Assembly (NCBI RefSeq): GCF_036417845.1
Contig: NC_089980.1
Coordinates: 45,010,501-45,074,500 of the forward strand
Length of the DNA: 64,000 nt
Direction of reading: 5' to 3'
Source: Apteryx mantelli
Lineage: Eukaryota > Chordata > Aves > Apterygiformes > Apterygidae
In this document: positions 1 to 12,000 of the stretch, one piece after another
Layout: each line of letters starts with the position of its first letter
How positions within the stretch are numbered: position 1 is the stretch's first letter
Position numbers and translations under genes: made by a program
The notes under the pieces: model-generated
The model's database searches: none
What the model saw: only the letters and a program-made list of their open reading frames with translations
What the model was told of the DNA's origin: nothing

Positions 1-246
1 CAAGCACCTGTCCAAGAGAAAAAAACACTTGGTATTCTAAGGAGTGATAGTGTGGCTTTTGCTGCTGCTGTAGGAAATCCCTGTTCATACCAGCTTTGTA
101 TCCCTGTTAGTTCATCACATGCTTGAGTAGGAGTCCAGAGACACTCATCTCCTTGGCCCTGGGGAGTTAGTACAGGTCACTCTTGCAGAGTGCGGCTTCT
201 TCCTTGTTTCCTGCTGAACTCTGTCCTGCTTTTGTGCCCTGGGCAG

Positions 247-1530
247 CGGGATCTGCCGAGAAGGGGAGAACCTGGTGGTTGGTCCCACTGATGACGGGAA
301 GTTCCTCCGGCTGAAGGTGTGCAGCATCCAGCGTAACCGCTCAGCCTGCCGTGTGCTGCGGGCAGGGCAGGCAGCCACTCTGGCCCTTGGGCCCTTTGAC
401 CGCTCCCTGCTGCGCAAGGTGAGTCCAGCTGCTGCCAGGCTCCTCACCACTCTAAAAACGGTAAGATCAGCTGCCAGGGTCCTCAGTGAGCAGGGCTGGA
501 GGCTTCCATGGAGATCCTCCCTGGTAACATGGGAATGAAGTAGAGATGTTTGCAGAAAAGTTGCTGGAAGGGGAGGAAATGGCCAGGTTATGAAGTAGGA
601 GGAGTGCAGGGCTGAGAATGGGAGACAAGGCCAAGTCCCAGAGTGGAAATGTGCGTGTGGTATGGGGCTGGCAAAGGGGCTGGCCCCAAGTGGTCTGAGC
701 TTTGGGCTGTTGTGCAGGGCATGGTGATGGTGAGCCCAGAAATGAACCCCACCATCTGCTCAGTGTTTGAAGCCGAGATCGTGCTGTTGTTCCATGCCAC
801 GACTTTCCGGAAGGGATTTCAGGTGACGGTGCATGTAGGAAACGTGCGGCAGACTGCTATTGTAGAGAAGATCCATGGAAAGGTAGGCCTGGGAGGAAAG
901 GGGGGGGAATATGGACTTCCCTGTGGGGCTTGCTGGGATTCCACTATGCCCTCTAGTAAAGCCAGGGACCATGGGACTATCAAGTCCAGTTCTCTGGTAT
1001 CTTGGGCAGCTGTGTCCCTTCAGAGAGCATATTCGTCCCTTTATCCTGCCTGTATAGTTGATTTGCCTCTAACAATGTTAAAGAATTTCCTTATCACAAA
1101 ACAAGCAGCTTGCTGGATCCCAGCAAGACTGGGAAGGGAGGTGAACTCTCCATTCTCCAGAGCTTGTGTGTTCCTGTCTCCCACCATGCAGACAATAATG
1201 GGAAGGGCTCAAACTCTGCAGCTTAAGAGAGGCAACCAGCCCAGTTACCTCATCTTCTTAGCATCTACATCCACCTCTCCTTTATGCAGAGGTGCAGTAA
1301 GTGGGCCCAAGCGTCCCCCTTTGTCTCCTTAGGACAAGCTGCGGACAGGAGAGAAGGCAGTCGTCCGTTTCAGATTCATCAAGCATCCTGAATACTTGAA
1401 GATAGGAGCCAAACTGCTCTTCCGTGAAGGAGTCACCAAAGGCATTGGGCATGTCACTGACCTCCAAGCCATCACCACCAAAGAAAATGGTCTGGAGGAG
1501 TCCCTGGGGCCTGGACAACTGAGCTTCTGA
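247..1530 (+). CDS. GTPBP2: GTP-binding protein 2, last three coding exons (partial)
   Basis: Translational GTPase of the GTPBP1/2 family. From family knowledge it works with the rescue factor Pelota on stalled ribosomes in the cytosol. Exons are 247-418, 718-882 and 1333-1530 (TGA at 1528). All junctions are GT-AG, and the first visible base is the third base of a split Ser codon. The 178 codons form the C-terminal beta-barrel region after the G domain. Recognisable blocks are [79 protein letters not shown] and [14 protein letters not shown], all close to human GTPBP2. The C-terminus ([16 protein letters not shown]) diverges from the human end (as I recall, EAQANMGF). The G domain and N-terminus lie left of the window, and bases 1-246 are intron. 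POLH lies downstream in convergent orientation. Confidence 0.96.
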
Positions 1531-3680
1531 CTACCACTAGGTCAGAGAGATCACTCACCAACGACTGGGGAGAAGGATGGAAGCTCCCCTGGCTCTCCAA
1601 GTGATGCCTGGAGCTGCTGCTGTCCAGTTCTAGTGTGGGCATCCCTCCTCTGTGCTGTGAGATGGAGCCTTGGAGAGTTTCTTGCATTCAGTGCCCTACA
1701 TGAGGCCAGTTAAGCATGTTCTCCACGTTGCCTGCTGCTTTGATTACCCTGCCCTCCAGAATAGATCAGAGGCACCTGCAGACCTGGGCAGGCAAGCTCT
1801 GGCTTTGTTTACTGTTTGAAAATTACTGGTTGGGAGGAGCAGAGCCCTCGAAGACTAGCAGTGAAGGGATTTTTTTTTCCATCTCTGATACAAGATCTGG
1901 TCCCATTCCAGCTCGATCCTGAGTAGTCCTGCAGCACATCCCTCTGGGGAGGGGATGGAAGAGGCCCTGCTACCCACAGTGGGGGCTTGGCTGAACCTTT
2001 CAAAATGCATTCGGAACACTTTTTAACCATTTTAATCTTGGTTGACTTTAATCTGCAGTGTCCATTTGTGTGTTGGTTTTGCATTACTGTAATCTGGATG
2101 TCTTACTGTTGGACAAGCATCCTGTCCTGCTCCCCACACGTATGCACATGCACACACTCCTTCAGCTTCCCACTTGTGACTTCTGGGAGGTTGGGGCTGT
2201 TCTGAGTGGCACGGCCTCTTGACATAAGTGTGAAGGCAGAATTTGCACTTAAATCTGCTCCTTGCAGCAGCCTGCTGTCAGAAGCAGGAGGCAGTTTTGT
2301 GGAGCAGAGTGGGGCCTGGGCCTGTGCTGGCATGTGCTGGTTGTTTCTACGGGGGTTCAGCTACAGATGTCATCTTCAAGTGGGCGGCAGCATTTTGCAG
2401 TGGGCTCCCTGGTACAGCTGTTCCAGGGCCCAGCCCAGCTTGCTCCTCAGACACTTGCCTTAATGTTTGAGCAGGGCAGGCCGTGTTATTAACACAAAAA
2501 CAGATGACTTTTATTGTATAGATGTGATTTGACAGTGGCGTGATTTTAGTTCTTGTTCTCAAGGAAGATTTCTTTTCTTTCCCCTGCCACTGGGGTTCAT
2601 TGTTGGAGGAAAGCTGGTGTTGCCAGCAAGGACTTTGTGCACAAGAAGTGGAGCACTTTTGTCCCTCACTTGCTACCATGTGATTCCCCATTTGTGCCCT
2701 GTGTGACAGTTACTCTAGCCTACTCTTAGCCTGGAGGATGCAGCAGGGGCTGTACAGCTGTACATAGGCTTTTGGTTTTACTGTTGACTGTTAGACCAAA
2801 TGTATCAGCTGTGAGCAACAGTTCTTCAGCCAGCCTTGGAGCAGGGCATGGTGTCCTGCCAGCCCTGACTGAAGAGAAAGGAGAGGGCCCGTAATAGCAC
2901 TCACTTGCCAGAATAACCCTACTACCATCCTGAAAGCAAGTTCCTCTTCTGCTGGGGCTGCTGGCACAGGCAGTGCATGCAGGGCTAAGCAGCCCACGCT
3001 GATCTGTGGACGTCTCAGAGCAGCACTTTAGCACATGGAGTGGCTGCACCCTGCAAAGAGCATGCTGAAGTGATGTGAAGTTGGTGAAAATGTGTTATAT
3101 ATGAAGGGATGATGAAAGGCCATCCTCCCCATGAGAGATTCAGAGGCAGCTCAGTAGTGACAGGAGCAGGCATTACCTGTTCTCCGGGAGGAGAACTGAT
3201 CCAGCTGAAAACCTGCCTCCTCCTCAACAGCCCAGCAGTGAGACAGCGCCTACAGGCTCAGGGCAGCTGCTGAAGCAGGAGCCCTTTTCCCTTCCACCCT
3301 GACAGTGGTCTGGATGTTACAGCAACATGTTCTTTCACCCAGGCCTGCAAGGACAGGCCCCAGCTGCCAGCAGGCTCTTCCCTTTGGTGCTAGTGGCTCA
3401 CTGAGAAAACTGCCCTGGGTGGGGGTGTGAATCCAGCTGTTTGCAGCAGCCCTGGTGTCTTCTGCACTGAGGCAGACACAGGGTGCAGTGACCATCTCTG
3501 AAACAGCAGACGGCTGGTCTCGTCTTGTCCCTGCCATCTGTGGCATGACCGTTCTTGGTGCCATGCTCTTCATAATTGTTGTTTTGTTGTCTTTAACTTT
3601 TCTAATGCCGGGGGGGGCTCCTGTTCCCCCAAGCTTCTATATATAAATGTACAGAATAAAGATGTTTTATTGAGATTGCT
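1531..3680 (+). other. GTPBP2: GTPBP2 3' untranslated region
   Basis: About 2.1 kb follow the GTPBP2 stop codon before the first canonical AATAAA on this strand. No exon or recognisable protein lies within it; short open frames here lack family signals. The extent of the UTR is inferred from the poly(A) signal, not from transcripts. Confidence 0.7.
3655..3660 (+). terminator. GTPBP2: GTPBP2 polyadenylation signal AATAAA
   Basis: A canonical AATAAA follows a TATATATAAATG stretch. A T/G-rich segment (ttttattgag, ggctgagttgt) lies 5-30 bases downstream, as expected for a cleavage site. It is the first canonical hexamer after the stop codon on this strand. Confidence 0.75.
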
Positions 3681-5316
3681 GGCTGAGTTGTACAATGAGC
3701 GAGGGTAGAGCTTTGCTCTTGCTATACTGCCCTTGGAGTTGGGTCATGGTTGGAGACGGCTGCCCTCCACCCCTTCGTAAGCTTCCTGCAGTCAGCCCTA
3801 TAAATACCAGGCTGTGGCGTGGAAGGAATGCATGCACGCTGCTGTTTACAGCCTCGCTCTCCCTGCTTATCTGCGTTGACCTGCATGTGCAGCCTGGGGT
3901 GACAGGCAACCACGTCACCCTGAGCACAGCACTTCTCACTCTTGTGGGCTGGATGGATTGTGGCTCATGCTTCCTAGCAGCCACAAATTCCCCCCTCCCC
4001 AGAGCCTAATTAAAGGGATGCTTTCTAGGGCACAAATCTAACCAGTGGTTTGTTTTTTAAAATAGCTTTGACCTTATCAAGCAATTTGCAACTGCCTTCT
4101 CTCCATGAAAACAGGTTATTCCCTTGGGTCAAGCAGAGGCAGAAAGGCTTCCCATTGGAGGTGACTTGTGTCACCGAAGGGATCTGTCTGTCCTTGGCTT
4201 GCTTTTGTGTCAGGCAGTGCCACCTGCTGAGTCCAGGCCTGCTGGACACGTAGGAAATGAGACATGCTACTGTCACAGGAGCATGAGGCAACCCTACCAA
4301 ACTGGTTGCAATTTTGTGTGACAGCTTCAGGAAACTTGTCACTTTGGAACGTGAGGCCTGTCATTAAGGAGAGAGACTCCTTAATTCCTTCCTCTGTTGC
4401 TTACCAGCACACACCAGAATTAGCTCTGCCATATGCTAATTGCAACCTTGCAACAATTGTGTTGGCAAGTATTAGCCCCACACTAACATGAGTGTTGCAG
4501 CTTCCTAGCACAGGGAAAAAGGCTATCTATCTGCTGCAAGGAGAGCAGATTCATCAACAGCTACAAGCAGGATGGTGCAGTTCAGAAAAGAAGGGGAAAT
4601 AACGATGCAAAGTGCAGCAGTACTTGCATGTGCTATCTGCTGCCAGCAGAAGCCTCCACCAGAAAGGCGCTCTTTCCCCTCCCTGGGAGGGGAAGCCTGC
4701 AGTTGATGAAACTGTGTGCAATGCATTTCCAAACCCCACCCAGCGCCACTTTGACATGGCAAGTTCCCTCCCTCTGCCCTACAGCTGAGTTCAAATTATT
4801 GTCAGCAGCACTTTTGCCTTTTGGAACAGACCCAATGGCTCCAGACAGCCAACAGTGTAGCATGGAGCTGAGGCCTGCTGGGAGGTAGAGGGCAAAAGCC
4901 TCCCTTGCCCTGGAGGGGGGTCTCTCCCTTGCTCAGTGCCTGCTTGTTCCCTGTACAATGTTCTGCTCTGTTGGCTGTGTTGCAATCTGTGGAGGGCTGA
5001 GGCAGCCACTCTCATGTGAACGATCTCCCACGTCCCAGAGAGCTGAACAAGATGTTCCCCAGAACAACATCAAACCAGATACCTGTAACCAAGTTGCCTG
5101 TAGTATCACCCAGAGTCTGTAAGGAGGAAGGAGGTTAGACGCTCCTTCTGGGACAGAGGGGAGCTTTCACAGAGATCCACGTGATGCTTTGGCATGTTTC
5201 CCACCCCCTTCACCAGGACTCTAGCAGTAAGCAGTTCATGTCTCAAGAGCAAGTATCAGCCACTGTGCTAGGACCTGAAAAAGCCCACCAAAAGTACAGT
5301 TCCAGCCTCCTCAAAG
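3681..5316. other. Convergent intergenic spacer GTPBP2/POLH
   Basis: About 1.6 kb between the 3' ends of two convergent genes. I see no exon, RNA gene or clear transposon in it. Confidence 0.6.
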
Positions 5317-5326
5317 TTTATTTATT
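5317..5326 (-). terminator. POLH: Candidate POLH polyadenylation signals (two overlapping AATAAA)
   Basis: On the minus strand AATAAATAAA gives two overlapping hexamers about 700 bases after the POLH stop codon. Two further minus-strand AATAAA hexamers lie nearer the stop, at 5922-5927 and 5723-5728. Which one is used cannot be told from sequence. Confidence 0.5.
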
Positions 5327-6022
5327 TGACAGGAGCAGTCTTACTTGCACACTCCAGAGCTGGAGACGAGCATCACAGAAAGGATGGCTACATAGAGGGA
5401 ATTGACAAACAGTCTATAATAAAAATCCTTCTGGTTTGTGGAATAAAATCAGTCTGCTGTCAGAGAGGGGTTGTGGGGGGGGGGGTAACCATAGGGTAAG
5501 TTCCTATATGTAAAATATACAGTAAGGCCAAGGACCCCACGTGCAGCCAGAGGAGAACAATCATAAGGTGGAGGCCTCAGACTGATCAAATGGATAGGGG
5601 TTTGAGACTAGACTTGGCTGGAGACTTCCTGGGATAAGTTGCTGTCTTTGTGCTTCAGTTTTCACACTTTTACAGTGTGGGGAGACACTATTCCCACCAC
5701 AGGAAAGACCTATAGGAATAGATTTATTAATGGAGCAGTGAAGCTATGGAAATACCCATAGTAGGAGGGGTAGGTGAAAGTATGATGCAGCTTCTGGTCA
5801 TATCAAGCAGGGGTGAGCTAGCTGCCACCAGACTCTATCCGATCAATTGCAAAGCTGGGTACATCCAGCACCACACACTATTCATGAGTTCCAGTTCCTC
5901 TCAGATTTGGGGTAGAGATAATTTATTAGACTTTTCTGCATTAAAACCTGACAGCCAGTATAAAAACTTTCAACTGTATTTAAAAAACACTGATTATCTA
6001 AAAATCCCAGCGTGGCTGGGAG

Positions 6023-9000
6023 TTAAGGAGATAAGCGTTTAAAGAAAAAATCTAAAGTTCTTGTCACACCTTCTCTAGGTCGTTTTGCACCAGAGCCTCC
6101 TTGAGTCTTGGGCTTGCTCTTGGTCTTGGCAGGAGACCTGGAAGCTGCAGCCCTAGGGCTAAGAGCTGCTGTCAGAGCTGGGGGGGAGCTGGGCTCCAGG
6201 AAGGAGCTTTGCAGCTCCACAGCAAAGTGGTAGTCCATGTGCTCTGGGAGCTCCCATGCCAGCACGTGCTGGCCACACTTCTCACACTGCTGCTGGTCCC
6301 CTGGCGAGGCGTGAGGGAACAGGGCGAGCTCAGGAGAAGGTGGCAAATTCTGCTCATTCCCCTCTGTAGCTTGCTCTAATTTCAAAAGGATTTTGGAGCC
6401 TGGGGGTGTTGAGGGCATTTGTGTAACATCAGACAGTGATTCTTCACAAGGAAGCCTCTTGTAAGGAGAGGCAGAGCTCCCCTCTCTGGGACTGTGCTTC
6501 ACAGGGGACTCCAGGTCGCACTGCACAGAGGCGAGTCCAACACCATTTCCCGCTTGATGCTCCAGGGAGCTGGGCACAGGTGACTCTGTGCTGGTGGTAG
6601 TTGGCAGGCTGGGCAGCTGTGCTTGCTGCCTTTCTGCTGCCTTTTGGAAGAATGACTCAATAGCATTAGCCGGCTTCTTCCTATGCTCTTTGCTTGGGCT
6701 CCTGAAGAACTTGACCCTTGGGCTCCTAGAAGATGTGGTCTTTGTGCTGGCGGTGGCAGTGCCATCAGACTGGGTATCACTGGTCAGAAAGGTGGCAATG
6801 CCTGCAGAGAGGAGCGTGGGAGCCTCTGAGAACTTGCTTGCAGAGAGAAGCACCGATATGAGAGGCGGAGACCTGCAAAGGACAAATCAACATCAGCTCA
6901 GACACCAGCCTGGGAAGCAGGAAGTCTTTTGAGGTGAGACTTCAAGCAGCATAAGAAAAGATCACAGGCAGGGCGGGCTGCAAAAGAGCTTAGTCCAGGT
7001 ATCTGGCAAGGGGTGGAAGAGAGATGCTTCCTCTAACAAAATGCTATTATTGCTATCTTCAGAACAGAGTCTCTCCTCCCTCACAGACACAGTACACTGG
7101 GTTGGGCAGCACAGAAAGCCTTGGTATTCCCAAGAGTGGGGCAGAGCAGCATTTCCCAAAGGAACGAGCACTGGAGCAGGACAGCTGGCCTAGGCCTTGT
7201 GCATGCTGGCTGCCAGCCTGGACTTTCAGTCTACCACAGGCTGGAGCAGCTGTGAGACTCCCAGTCAGGGCGAAAGGGTTTTAAGGGAGCAGCAAGCTTG
7301 TTGCAGCCTAAGAGACTGCACCCTCTTGCCTTAACTCTGCCTCAGCCTTCACTGCAGAGCAGAAGAGAAGGGAGTAAGGTTGAATATGGCAGCTGTGTAC
7401 CTTGATTTTTCTTCCTACACCAGTGGCCTTTTCCCAGCAAGCATCTTTGCCCTTAGGGGAGCAGAGCAAGGCCTTGTTAGTTCTCAGACTGAGGAAAGCA
7501 GGGACTGCCTCACTCTAGCTCTCCAGCTGGAGATTCCCATGCCAGCAGCTGCAGCTTCAAGTACAGAAGTTAGCAGTGTCCAGCCAGATGTGGGGCTAGG
7601 AAGGAGCCAGGCTCTCACAGCTGTCCTACCACAAACAAGTGTGCTCTGCTGTGTGTGCACCGGGGATTCCCATTCCAGCCAGTCAGCATAACTCTCTTGT
7701 TCCCATCTGTCAGATTCTGCCTCATCCTGCACCCCAGCAGCAGAGCAGCCCCTGACAGCGACATGAACCGCTTCTTCCTGCTCTCACCAGGCAGCCTGGT
7801 GAGCTCCAGCCATGTTACAGTTTTGGATGATGGCAAAGGCATCGCTGCTGATCTTCTGGGCATCATAGCGGGACAGACCACAACAGCGCGACAGCCGGAT
7901 GTCTCCCTGCATGCGGATAACCACCATCAGCTGCTTGGCCACTCGGTTGTTCTGCAGAGAGAGGACATGGCTGTGTTACAAGCGACATCTACAGGGCAGA
8001 GCAGGGAAGGCTGAGGAGACGGTCTCACTGCCTAGAGCCCTGTGCTATCAGCTGTTACCTCTCAATGCTATTTGACAGATGGCAGCTTGTCCTGCCAGGC
8101 CTAATCTCCAAGGGACAAGATACAGGACAGCAAATGCTCATACAGCTGCAGCACACAGGATGGGAAGCATTTAGTCCTTGTTCTTCTTCAAAGTCAGCTA
8201 TACACCTTTTCTTGACCTCCCTGCAACAATGAAGCTAGCAGATTAACCTCACCCTGGCCTGCAGTCTAACATCTGTGGGTTTAAACACAGCTCACTTCCT
8301 CTGAAAGCCTGCAGCATAGGCAAGGCTGCATCAGTAGAGGGCTTGCAGCTGCAATGGAGGGGCAGTGTGGCAGGATAAGCATGTAGTAGCTTTCAGGTCC
8401 CTACATCCTAAAGCACGGGACAAGGAGCATCCTCAGCTGCAGCGTTCTGGGACAAAGCCATCCTTCCTGGCCAGGCTCTTGCTCACCTCTTTGCTCAGGG
8501 CACGTCACACACAGCTGCATGTCTGAGGGCAGGCAGATTTCCTGCCCCAACACACACCCCACCTTCAGCCTCCTGCAAACAGCTCACAGTGCAAATGTGC
8601 TGCATGGCTTCCTGAAGGCCTGGCCCCCTCGCACACAGCAGGGGAAACAAGCCCTCCATGCCCCTCTCCTTACCTGACTCCTGTCCTTTATCAGTCTGGA
8701 CTCCAGCTCCAAGGACAACTGCAGGATCCAGTGTTGCACCTGCACGAAACACACGAGGGTAACAAACAGGCTTGGGGCTATGCTCAGAGCACTGCTGCCA
8801 ACTCAGAGCAGCGCTGCAGACACCAAGGAACGCTGCAGCAGCAGTCAGACTGAAACAGACACAGACTGCCACAAGGCCCATTATCAGGAGTGTTCCTGGA
8901 GAAATCAGCCCAGGTGAGGATTCAACCCTAGAGGCAAATTATTGTAGCCAGCACCAGAGAGATCATGCTGCATTGTTACCAGCCATCACCTAAGGGAAAC

Positions 9001-12000
9001 TGGGTTCTCTACCCTGGATCCCTCTTTGCATCTCTTACAGCTCTGTGGAAGCCTCTCCAGCCAGCAGGGAAGGTGCAGCCTCGCTCCCTCTTTGGGCTAG
9101 TTACCTTCTTTCTAGCAACCAGCCCTTGAAGCCTGGCACTGTGAATCCCCTTTGAAGGGCACAGGGCCATTTTGCTCATGCAAAATAGGACAAGTTTGGA
9201 CCTCTTTGTGCAGCACTTTGTCGCTGCACTTCTATCTACAGAGGATTTCCCTAGCTCCTGGGGCCTAAACCACTCCCTCCCACCCAGCCCCCAGACTGAA
9301 TTTCAGGGTGCTGTGACACAGAAAAGCAGCAGCTTTTGCAAGCTAGTCCCAGCTTTGAGCATCCTCATCTCTTCTAAACCAAAGGCCAGGCACCAGCCTC
9401 TCCTACCTCCTTCTGCGTGGCCAGGGCTGTCTTCCCAGGGAAGTTCTTGCTGCAGCCAATGGACTGGGTTAAGTACCGGTTTTTGACAGGTTCATCTTCA
9501 ATTCCTCTGCACAGGTCGTAGAGCCAGGACCTGAAAGTCACAGAGGAAACAGGAAGCGAAGACAGCTAGACAGCCCCCTATAGACACTGGTGAACCTGTG
9601 GCCCAGGGACACCCACTGCAGTGGTTCTGCATGTGCCAGTGGATAATTACTTTCTGTCCTCAGATCAGTCAGATGTGACAGCCCTAGGGCTGGCACAACA
9701 GGTGCTCTGGAATTCAGACCCTGCATCAATATTAGTCAGGAGTGATAAGCTGTTTCTCTCCCTGCCCACAGACAGGCACACATGCATTGCTGGACAGCAA
9801 ACCATCCCTCTGCTGAGCCATGTTTTCAGCTCTGCGCAAGTCATGGCTCTGCCTCTCACTCCCAACTCTGCAATCGCTGCCACAGCTGAGTAGGCAGGTT
9901 CCCTTCAAGCCTTGACTGCCCATCAGTTCAGCTCCTCTGCCTCTTCTCCTGAGGCAACAGCAGTTCGCTAGTCCGCATGGATTCCCAGCCATTGTTCTGG
10001 GCTCAAAAGGGGTGTTTCAGGCTCCAGTCCAGCCTTAGAATTTCCTATGTAATGAGACTGTCAAGCTCACCTGCCTCCCAGCCTGCTATGAGCCGTTGTA
10101 CAGCTTGGCCCCATCCTTAGACATGCTGCAGAGCAAGGCAGAGGAGCTGGTTGGCAGGCAAAACCTTCCAACCTTCCTAACCACAGCAGAACAACCCACC
10201 ACCAAAAGGAAGACTTGCTTCCTGCCAAGAGCCAAACTGTGGCAAGTGGTGCATCATTACCCCGTCTTGTCTCCAAAGTGAGTCTGGAGCTCCATCTCAC
10301 TGAACCGTGTCAGCTGCCCAATGTATTCCACTCTGAAGATGTCTCTGATGGCAGCACCCAGCTTCCCCCCTAGGTTTCGGCTACAGGGGAGAGAGGGAAC
10401 ACAAATGAGGCATCACATGAAGATTATGCCAAGTCTTCAGCAGCTAGCTGCCCTCATCCAGAGCAGCTAGAAGCAGGCCAGGCAAGGAAGTAATCCAGTC
10501 TAATAGGCTCTAGGACAAAAGGGAACACTTAGTGCATAACAGCTCTTTCACTTGTAGTAGAAGGATGTACAAGAGCTGAAGTGGGAAGAGCTCAGAGCTC
10601 ACCCAGTTCCAGTGCCTCTCCCCCAGCTCCATCTCTAAGATGTGCTCCCAATCTGTGCCCTGAAGAATGCCTCACACACTCCCTGCTTCCTTCCTACATG
10701 GGCAGGACCCTTCCCATGCACACACCCTTCTCCACCAGTGATACACTGAAGGCAGAGAGCAGTTTGCAGATCTGGAGAGCTGAACCAGTGCTCCCCCTGG
10801 AGTAGCAGAGCCGGTAACTCTTCCCCACCAAGAAGCAGCACTTGTGCGAATTGCAGATGTTCAAAACCAAACTGTTCCTGCTCTCTGGGAGTCTGGCTCT
10901 CTGTTCCTCATACTGGGGCATAGCTGTGGCCTCCTGCTAATGGTTACTGCTGGCAGACACCCATTCATCTCAGCAGGCATCTTGAGCACAGCTCTACCCA
11001 GGGAAAGGCTGCCCACAAGATGCTGGTGGGTGTGCACCTTCACTGGCAGAGCTGCAGCTCCCAAGCGTGCTCTTCCTGAACTGTCACTCACAGCTGTGCA
11101 GGATTTCTAGCAGGACTCCCTCTTTGTTTCTTACAAGCATTGATGAGCGGTTACGGTGAATGTTGAAAACCCTTTGCTGGCTGTTACCTATTAACATCAA
11201 ATTACTGTCTGTTGAGGTGGCCAGGAACAGTTTCGTATCCTCTAGTCACTCTGGTTCTGCTCACGCAACCAGTGATGACAAAACCAACAGGAGCAAGCAC
11301 TGAAGCAATGAAGACAAGCAGGGCTCTCTTCCCTGTGAAAGCGTAGACCGTGGAAGCACAGGGCCAGCACTTCCACCACACGTTCTTGCCACAGAGCGGC
11401 TGAGCCTGAGCCCCAGGCTGCACAAAAGCAGACGGCTCCCCAGCACTTACATGTTGCTAACAGGCATCTGGCTGAAGAGCTGTGGGACAGATTGTGAAGA
11501 TACTAGTGTCTGGCGGTTGGGCTTGTTCAACCCACAGGCCAGTTTTGCCAGTGTCTGTAACACAAAAGAGGGTGGAAAGCCTGTTATTACAAATTCTGCA
11601 CTGACTTTATTGTGAAAGACTGCCTAATGGCCTGTAATGTATCACCTCTAGCTAAGAGCTGTCTTTGGAACAGCTGTTACGGAGGACGTACAGGCTGCAC
11701 CGTTGTTTGCTCCCAGAGACTAGCACTGCTACTTCCACATGTGTAGCTCTGCAAAAGGTCAGACTCCTGCTCCACGCAGTTTGGGGTCTATCACACGGTC
11801 TGGCTGGCTTAGTTTTCATCAGGTGAGCATGCTAGAGCTTCCGGAGCATCCCCACTATCCTCCCCAGGCTATTTTTCTCTCTCTCTCTCTGAGCCTTTTC
11901 TCCTTCATCTTCTGTTTTTGTCTTGCTTTTTCATGATGTGACTATTTTAACCTTCTCTCTGCAAGGTCCACAGCAGCATAGTGCTACAGAAGGAAATCTG

